A program made the position numbers and the translations under genes. Of a stretch of DNA of 12,549 bases, positions 8,024 to 12,549 are shown piece after piece; within the stretch, counting starts at the first letter, position 1, and every line of letters begins with the position of its first letter. The DNA is from Methanoregula sp. (lineage in GTDB: Archaea; Halobacteriota; Methanomicrobia; Methanomicrobiales; Methanospirillaceae). Where the stretch lies: positions 1 through 12,549 of the forward strand of contig JAQWDG010000035.1 of the NCBI GenBank assembly GCA_028705545.1, written 5' to 3'. The notes under the pieces were generated by a model, which had not been told where the DNA came from, did no database searches, and was given only the letters and a program-made list of their open reading frames with translations.

Positions 8024-8038
8024 TACACTATTGGTGTA
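8024..8038. repeat. short inverted repeat TACAC-N5-GTGTA
   Basis: Perfect five-base arms, TACAC at 8024-8028 and GTGTA at 8034-8038, are separated by five bases in the cobN-proximal half of the divergent region. The symmetry and position suit an operator for a dimeric regulator acting mainly on cobN. The arms are short and could arise by chance. Confidence 0.35.
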
Positions 8039-8077
8039 TGATGAATTTGAATAAGTTTAACACGAGTTCTCATCATA
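8037..8077. repeat. 8-bp inverted repeat, candidate operator
   Basis: TATGATGA (8037-8044) and TCATCATA (8070-8077) are exact reverse complements with a 25-base spacer. Their centres are 33 bases apart, about three helical turns, so both halves face the same side of the DNA. A related copy, GAGTTCATCA (8126-8135), resembles the right half with its flank (GAGTTCTCATCA, 8064-8075). Together these suggest binding sites for a regulator of both arms. No regulator gene is present in the window to match. Confidence 0.45.
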
Positions 8078-8089
8078 GTTTAAAAATGA

Positions 8090-8100
8090 AATATTTAATA
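8090..8100 (+). promoter_or_regulatory. TATA-like element for the chelatase-motor unit
   Basis: AATATTTAATA resembles the archaeal TATA consensus. Transcription would start about 25 bases downstream, near 8122-8126, leaving a leader of about 40 bases that includes the GGTGA site before the ATG at 8165. The AT-rich surroundings offer other possible elements, and the same block could also be read toward cobN, so the exact box is uncertain. Confidence 0.4.
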
Positions 8101-8164
8101 GGTTATGAAATGAAATTCCGGTGAAGAGTTCATCAAAATTTCCATATTTTTATCCGGTGACACC

Positions 8165-10114
8165 ATGCAGCAGTTCGAAGAGATCTACCCGTTTTCAGCA
8201 ATTGTCGGCCAGGAGCAGATGAAAAAGGCGCTTCTTTTGAATGCGATCAACCCGAAGATCGGCGGAGTGCTCGTCAAGGGCGAGAAGGGGACGGCAAAGT
8301 CCACTGCTGCCCGGGCCTTGGCGCGCCTGCTCCCGGACCGGCTGGTGGTGCAGGGCTGTATCTTCGGCTGCGATCCGACGGACGAGAAGACGATGTGCCC
8401 CGACTGCCGGAAGAAATTTCCCGGGGTTACCGCAGTAACGGCCCCGATGCGCGTGGTTGAGCTCCCGATCAGCGCAACCGAGGACAAGGTCGTGGGCAGT
8501 CTCGATATCGAACATGCGCTCAAGACTGGTGAAAAAAAGTTCGAACCCGGCGTCCTTGCGCAGGCAAACCGGAACATCCTGTACGTGGATGAAGTAAATC
8601 TCCTAAACGATCATATCGTTGATGTCCTTCTCGATGCCGCTGCAATGGGTACCAACGTGATCGAACGCGAAGGAGTCTCGTACGCCCATCCATCGGCGTT
8701 TATCCTGATCGGCACCATGAACCCCGAGGAGGGGGAGCTGCGCCCGCAGCTTCTGGACCGGTTCGGGCTTTGCGTGGAGATCGAGGGCATCCACGATGCG
8801 GAGACCCGGGTCGAGGTGATAAAGCGGCGCAGAAAGTACGAGGACGATCCCGGTGCGTTCCTCTCAGAATGGAGTGCGGGCGAACAGGATCTGCGCGACC
8901 GTATTGTCCGGGCACAGAAACTCCTGCCGGAAGTCCGGGTCTCCGATGACATGCTTCGGATGGTCGCCCAGATCTGCATCGATATGGCCGTGGACGGGCA
9001 CCGTGCCGATATCACGATGGCAAAGACCGCGGCAACGATCGCGGCGTACAACAACCGGACTGAAGTCACCGAAGACGATGTGCGGGAAGCGGCCGCCCTA
9101 GTCCTTGCCCACCGGATGCGCCGCCGTCCCTTCTCCGAGCAGCAGATGGACAAACAGAAGATGGAAGAGTCCATAAAAAAATCGCAGAACCCGCACCAGC
9201 AACCGAAAACTGAGCACGAACACCCTCACAGCCCTCCCCCGCAGGAGAACCGGAACCCGGACGGATCTGCCACCACGCAGTTCGCCGAAGGGTCCCCGTT
9301 TTCTCTTGACCGGAAATCGTTAGCGCTCCCGCGGAGAATGGACGCATTCCGGCGCGAAGGAAACGGGCGGAGGAGCACGACCGAATCACGCGACGGGAAG
9401 TATACCGGGAGCCGGATCCCGTCAGCGCCCGGTCCCGATATCGCGCTTGACGCCACGATCCGTGCAGCCGCCCCGCACCAGCGGGAACGCGAAGGGGACC
9501 TTGCAATAAAGATCGCACCCTCGGACCTGCGGGAAAAAATCCGGGAGAGGAAGATGGGAAACACCGTCCTCTTTGTAGTCGATGCGAGCGGCAGCATGGG
9601 AGCGCAGCAGCGCATGACTGCGGTAAAAGGTGCGATCCTCACTCTCCTGATCGACGCCTACCAGAAGCGCGACCGGGTCGGGCTCGTGGTATTCCGGGGA
9701 AGCAGCGCCGAGGTGCTCCTGCCGCCGACATCGAGCGTGGAACTTGCCCGGAAGTACATGCAGCAGCTCCCGGTCGGGGGAAAGACGCCGCTCGCCTCCG
9801 GTCTTTTGCGGGGATTCGAGGTCCTGGAGCGGGAACGCATGGTTAATCCCCATGTCATCCCCCGGATGGTCGTGATCTCGGACGGGAAGGCAAACGTCGG
9901 CATGGGCTCCGGCTCCCCGCTCGATGATGCAAGGGAGGTGGCGTCCCGGATACGCGAGGCGGAGATCCCGTCGCTTGTGATCGATTCCGAGCAGGGCTTC
10001 CTTTCGTTCGGCCTTGCCCACACGCTCTCGGACGAGCTTGGCGCAAAGTACCTCCGGCTCGAAGACCTGCAGTCAGAACAGCTTGCAGAGATCGTAAAGG
10101 GAATCGGGATGTAA
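8165..10114 (+). CDS. fused ChlI/ChlD-type chelatase subunit (AAA+ and VWA), putative cobaltochelatase
   Basis: This 649-aa protein joins the AAA+ motor (ChlI/BchI-like) and the VWA adaptor (ChlD/BchD-like) of a class I metal chelatase. It hydrolyses ATP to drive metal insertion by the CobN/ChlH-type subunit. The AAA+ part (about 8-320) has Walker A GEKGTAKST (39-47), Walker B ILYVDEVNLL (138-147) and the GTMNPEEGELRPQLLDRFGL block (183-202) with sensor and arginine-finger residues. A four-cysteine cluster (C65, C69, C78, C81) sits between Walker A and B and looks metal-binding. A Q/H/P/E-rich flexible linker follows (about 325-400). The VWA domain (about 465-649) keeps the MIDAS motif: DASGSMG (473-479), KTPLASG (540-546) and SDGKAN (572-577). 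GGTGA four bases before the ATG supports the start. Divergent pairing with cobN makes CobN its likely partner. Cobalt is the family default; the metal is not proven. Confidence 0.94.
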   Translation: MQQFEEIYPFSAIVGQEQMKKALLLNAINPKIGGVLVKGEKGTAKSTAARALARLLPDRLVVQGCIFGCDPTDEKTMCPDCRKKFPGVTAVTAPMRVVELPISATEDKVVGSLDIEHALKTGEKKFEPGVLAQANRNILYVDEVNLLNDHIVDVLLDAAAMGTNVIEREGVSYAHPSAFILIGTMNPEEGELRPQLLDRFGLCVEIEGIHDAETRVEVIKRRRKYEDDPGAFLSEWSAGEQDLRDRIVRAQKLLPEVRVSDDMLRMVAQICIDMAVDGHRADITMAKTAATIAAYNNRTEVTEDDVREAAALVLAHRMRRRPFSEQQMDKQKMEESIKKSQNPHQQPKTEHEHPHSPPPQENRNPDGSATTQFAEGSPFSLDRKSLALPRRMDAFRREGNGRRSTTESRDGKYTGSRIPSAPGPDIALDATIRAAAPHQREREGDLAIKIAPSDLREKIRERKMGNTVLFVVDASGSMGAQQRMTAVKGAILTLLIDAYQKRDRVGLVVFRGSSAEVLLPPTSSVELARKYMQQLPVGGKTPLASGLLRGFEVLERERMVNPHVIPRMVVISDGKANVGMGSGSPLDDAREVASRIREAEIPSLVIDSEQGFLSFGLAHTLSDELGAKYLRLEDLQSEQLAEIVKGIGM

Positions 10115-10149
10115 GTCCCCCGGCTGCGCCTGTGTGAATACTATAAAAA

Positions 10150-10153
10150 GAGG
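10150..10153 (+). promoter_or_regulatory. ribosome-binding site that sets the TTG start of the permease
   Basis: GAGG (within AGAGGA) sits six bases before the TTG at 10160. It is the reason to accept a TTG start for the FecCD-type permease, because there is no nearby in-frame ATG or GTG with such a site. Confidence 0.6.
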
Positions 10154-10159
10154 AATTTC

Positions 10160-11335
10160 TTGTCCGATCCGTCCTGCCCGCCCGGTTCTGCGCCACAGCC
10201 CTCTGTCAATACCCTGTACAAAGCGGGGAGCCGGCGGCGGATTATTCTTATCGCAGCGCTCCTGCTGGGGGTTGTTGCGGCAGCAATCCTCTCGGCAGGA
10301 ATCGGTACCGTCTCCATCTCACCGGAGGATACGGTGCTCGCGGTCGCCCATGCATGTGCGGTCTCGATCCAGAACTTCCTGCACACGTACCTTCCCGCAG
10401 TCGGGAGCTGGTACGATGCGATCCCGTTTACCGTTCCCGCCCCGTCAAACCCTCAGGCAGAACTGATCGTGGTCGGCTTCCGGCTGCCCCGGATCTTCCT
10501 TGCGATTCTAACCGGCATCAGCCTTGCCGTTGCCGGGGCGGTGATGCAGGGACTGCTCAGGAATCCGCTCGTGAGCCCGTTTACCTTGGGGCTCTCGTCA
10601 GCGGCATCGTTCGGGGCTGCGATTGCAATCGTGATCGGGCCGGCAGTCCTCGGGGGGCTTCTGGCCATCGGCAGCAACTCATTTATCATTATCATGGCGT
10701 TTGTTTTCGGCTGGCTCTCGATGCTTCTGGTGTACGCGATCTCCCGGGCCCGGGGCGTCAACCAGGCAACGCTCGTCCTCTCGGGAGTTGTCATCGGGTA
10801 CATCTTCTCGGCCGGCATTACAGCGCTCCAGTATATTTCGAGCAACGAGAAGCTCCGCGACCTCATGGTCTGGCTGATGGGAGGAATGTGGGGGGCGAGC
10901 TGGGGCGCGGTGCTCCTCCTTATCCCGCTCACGCTTATCCCGTTTTTCCTTCTGGAACGGATGGCATGGGACTTAAACGCTCTTTCGGCCGGCGATGACG
11001 TTGCAAAGAACCTCGGCATCAATGTGAACCGGCTCCGGCTCTCGGGGCTTATGATTTCGACCTTTGCCGCATCGTGCTGCCTTGCCTTTACCGGGATCAT
11101 CGGGTTTATCGGCCTGATGGGTCCGCACATCTGCCGGATGATCATAGGAAACGATCACCGGTATCTCATTCCCTGTGCGGGGCTGATGGGGGCCGCGATC
11201 CTTCTTGTTTCGGATACAGCGGCGCGTACAATCATGAGCCCGGTCGAGATCCCGGTTGGTGTGATCATGTATGTCCTCGGGGGGATTTTTTTCCTCTTTT
11301 TGATCATGCGGGCCCGGGGGCGGGGGCTGTATTAG
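10160..11335 (+). CDS. FecCD-type ABC transporter permease (BtuC-like)
   Basis: This 391-aa polytopic membrane protein of the FecCD/BtuC family imports metal chelates, heme or corrinoids delivered by a binding protein. After a short polar N-terminus, the first membrane segment is at about 27-48. A longer than usual extracytoplasmic stretch follows (about 65-100). The family core then begins at RLPRIFLAILTG (108-119), followed by AVMQGLLRNPLVSPFTLG (127-144). The ATPase-contacting region GFIGLMGPHICRMIIGNDHR (315-334) and PVEIPVGV (361-368) are intact. About nine to ten membrane segments are expected. It starts with TTG: GAGG at 10150-10153 lies six bases upstream, and no other in-frame start allows a full first segment. 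The gene follows the chelatase motor by 45 bases and precedes its ATPase by 12, so it belongs to the same unit. The best partner binding protein in the window is at 1310-2404. Confidence 0.92.
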   Translation: MSDPSCPPGSAPQPSVNTLYKAGSRRRIILIAALLLGVVAAAILSAGIGTVSISPEDTVLAVAHACAVSIQNFLHTYLPAVGSWYDAIPFTVPAPSNPQAELIVVGFRLPRIFLAILTGISLAVAGAVMQGLLRNPLVSPFTLGLSSAASFGAAIAIVIGPAVLGGLLAIGSNSFIIIMAFVFGWLSMLLVYAISRARGVNQATLVLSGVVIGYIFSAGITALQYISSNEKLRDLMVWLMGGMWGASWGAVLLLIPLTLIPFFLLERMAWDLNALSAGDDVAKNLGINVNRLRLSGLMISTFAASCCLAFTGIIGFIGLMGPHICRMIIGNDHRYLIPCAGLMGAAILLVSDTAARTIMSPVEIPVGVIMYVLGGIFFLFLIMRARGRGLY

Positions 11336-11347
11336 GGGGGACCTGGC

Positions 11348-12130
11348 ATGGAACTGGTACTTGAGGGGGTGAGTAAAGCCTATGGGACGCAGATGGCGCT
11401 TGACGGGGTTTCGTTTTCCGTACACCCGGGAGAGGTCGTGGCGCTTGTGGGCCCGAACGGCTCGGGCAAGTCCTCGCTCATCAAGGCCATCGCGACAATC
11501 CATACAACAACCGGTGGTACGGTTTCGATCGATGGCAGGGATGTCCGGGCCATTGATCCCATCGAGCTTGCTATGCTCCTTGGGTATGTCCCCCAGGGAT
11601 TTTCGTACACGCTCTACTCGACCGTCTTTGAAACGGTGCTGATGGGCAGACGCCGGTACATCAAATGGTCGGTCTCGGATGAGGAATTGTCCCGGGTCCA
11701 GCGGGCGCTCGATGCGCTTGAGATGGGGCAGCATGCCGCCAAATTCATGGACGAACTCTCGGGCGGCGAGCGGCAGAAGGTGTTTATCGCCCGGGCGCTT
11801 GCCCAGGAGCCCCGGATCTTTTTATTCGACGAACCGACAAGCGCCCTTGACATCCGGTACCAGATCGAGGTGATGGAGACGATGCGCCGGATCACCCGGG
11901 AGCAGAATTCGTCCATGATCGTTGCCGTCCACGATCTCAACCTTGCGTACCGATATGCAGATGCAGTGGTCGTACTCAACCGGGGGAAGATGGTGGGGTA
12001 CGGGAAGCCCTGTGATGTCCTGACACCGGACTGCATCCGTTCGGTATACGGTGTGGATTCGTTTGCCGTGGAGAACGAGTATGGGAAATTCATTGTGCCG
12101 TTTCGGGCCCGGGAATCGTCGGGGATATGA
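11348..12130 (+). CDS. ABC transporter ATP-binding protein (FecE/BtuD-like)
   Basis: This 260-aa ATPase energises the FecCD-type permease encoded immediately upstream, completing a type II importer for a metal chelate, heme or corrinoid. All motifs are present: Walker A GPNGSGKSS (35-43), Q-loop VPQG (81-84), signature LSGGERQ (137-143), Walker B IFLFDEP (157-163) and switch histidine H195 in VAVHDLNLA (192-200). Length and the GKPCDVLTPD-type end region (219-228) match the FecE/BtuD/FhuC group rather than exporters. The start ATG is 12 bases after the permease stop, with a G-rich stretch (GGGGGG) before it. It is the last gene of the chelatase-motor unit that can be assigned firmly. The protein is cytoplasmic and membrane-associated. 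The substrate cannot be told from the ATPase. Confidence 0.94.
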   Translation: MELVLEGVSKAYGTQMALDGVSFSVHPGEVVALVGPNGSGKSSLIKAIATIHTTTGGTVSIDGRDVRAIDPIELAMLLGYVPQGFSYTLYSTVFETVLMGRRRYIKWSVSDEELSRVQRALDALEMGQHAAKFMDELSGGERQKVFIARALAQEPRIFLFDEPTSALDIRYQIEVMETMRRITREQNSSMIVAVHDLNLAYRYADAVVVLNRGKMVGYGKPCDVLTPDCIRSVYGVDSFAVENEYGKFIVPFRARESSGI

Positions 12131-12196
12131 GGGGAAATATGTCCCGTTTACCGCTGGGTTTGGTTGAAAAAATGGAAAAACAGAGGATGAAAGAGA

Positions 12197-12549
12197 ATGG
12201 ACGTTAGGGCAATCTTCTCCGATTCGTTTGCGTTCACCCGCAAAGCATTCCTTGGGGATCCTGCGCGGAGTATTGTCTTCCTGTTGCTGGGATTGTCCAT
12301 GGGTTTTTTCCTTTCGGCAAAAAACATCATCCCGCAGCCGGGGCATTTCAGGATCTGCTGGCAGATCTTCTATTCATGGTGGGTCTGGGGAATCCTTCTG
12401 ATTGTCTTTTGGCTGACATATACCCTGTTCGAAGGATACCAGGTCCGGATTTTTCGGGGATCTGCGGCTCCTCCCTCGTTTGACAAGGGGACGTGCCTGA
12501 TAAAAGAGGGTGTGCTTGCTGAACTCCTGATACTGATATTGTCACTACC
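12197..12549 (+). CDS. DUF4013 family membrane protein, N-terminal part (cut by window edge)
   Basis: An open frame runs from the ATG at 12197 off the right edge, giving 117 full codons plus a partial proline codon. AGAGG at 12182-12186 precedes the start by ten bases. The translation has membrane segments at about 25-41 and 58-78 and the start of a third near 107. Between them lies EGYQVRIFRG (79-88) followed by PPSFD (92-96). That layout and the YQVRIFRG...P.FD pattern are the hallmark of DUF4013 proteins, common in methanogens and of unknown function. It begins 66 bases after the transporter ATPase on the same strand and could be co-transcribed or separate. The functional link to the chelatase locus is uncertain. 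The C-terminal part is not in the window. Confidence 0.82.
   Translation, partial: MDVRAIFSDSFAFTRKAFLGDPARSIVFLLLGLSMGFFLSAKNIIPQPGHFRICWQIFYSWWVWGILLIVFWLTYTLFEGYQVRIFRGSAAPPSFDKGTCLIKEGVLAELLILILSL

Larger units (their letters stand above)
7967..8164. promoter_or_regulatory. divergent promoter/control region of the chelatase locus
   Basis: This 198-base region separates the cobN start (minus) from the chelatase-motor start (plus). Its middle (about 8041-8155) is clearly AT-rich against GC-rich surroundings, as expected for archaeal promoters. It holds inverted and direct repeats (listed separately) and TATA-like stretches. The cobN ribosome-binding site is GGGGAGG on the minus strand (7985-7979). 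The plus gene has GGTGA at 8156-8160, four bases before its ATG, so that transcript is expected to have a leader. I see no cobalamin-riboswitch-like conserved B12 box or long structured leader. Shared control of both arms by one regulator is an inference. Confidence 0.75.

Noticed and set aside
8036..8078. Genuine NikR operator
   Set aside because: GTATGA and TCATAG half-sites are present but 31 bases apart instead of 16, and the right half has one mismatch to the E. coli consensus. Kept only as a remark in the repeat finding.
7967..8164. Cobalamin riboswitch in the divergent region
   Set aside because: The region is short and AT-rich and shows no B12-box-like conserved core on either strand; such riboswitches are also not typical of archaea.
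10141..10150. TATA-like CTATAAAAAG before the FecCD permease
   Set aside because: A transcript from it would begin about 25 bases downstream, past the TTG start at 10160, so it does not fit the chosen start. It more likely just precedes the ribosome-binding site.
1..12549. tRNA, rRNA, CRISPR arrays, insertion sequences or attachment sites
   Set aside because: No cloverleaf, regularly spaced repeats, transposase-like frame or terminal inverted repeats were seen on either strand.

Overview
The window looks like part of the chromosome of a methanogenic archaeon, probably in the order Methanomicrobiales. The evidence is the mix of families (an archaeal-type CobN chelatase, a fused ChlI/ChlD chelatase partner, a DUF4013 membrane protein), the GC-rich coding style, GGTGA/GAGGTG ribosome-binding sites and short T-rich stretches after genes. 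Genus cannot be fixed from sequence reading alone.

Layout. Positions 1-286 are non-coding, with a possible oligo-T terminator and a 14-bp palindrome. At 287-876 two small overlapping minus-strand genes encode proteins I do not recognise. Positions 877-1309 hold no convincing gene. From 7966 down to 1310 runs a four-gene minus-strand unit: a large CobN-type metal-chelatase subunit (1274 aa), an ABC-2 type ATPase and permease (exporter-like), and a substrate-binding protein of the iron-siderophore/cobalamin (BtuF) type. Positions 7967-8164 are an AT-rich divergent control region. From 8165 to 12130 runs a plus-strand unit: a fused ChlI/ChlD-type chelatase subunit (AAA+ plus VWA), a FecCD/BtuC-type permease and its BtuD/FecE-type ATPase. 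From 12197 a DUF4013 membrane protein starts and is cut by the right edge.

How the genes fit together. CobN is the large, porphyrin/corrin-binding subunit of a class I, ATP-driven metal chelatase. The fused ChlI-ChlD protein supplies the AAA+ motor and VWA adaptor. The two are transcribed divergently from one 198-bp region, so joint control is likely. The importer is split across the two arms: the binding protein is at the far end of the cobN arm, and permease plus ATPase are in the chelatase-motor arm. The cobN arm also carries a complete ABC-2 pair. The locus therefore reads as one metal/tetrapyrrole module: uptake, ATP-driven metal insertion (or a related step) and possibly export. The true metal and tetrapyrrole are open: methanogens insert nickel for F430 with CfbA and are generally assigned CbiX/CbiK-type cobalt chelatases, so a CobN/ChlID system here is not explained by the standard pathways.

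I saw no tRNA, rRNA, CRISPR array, insertion sequence or cobalamin riboswitch.
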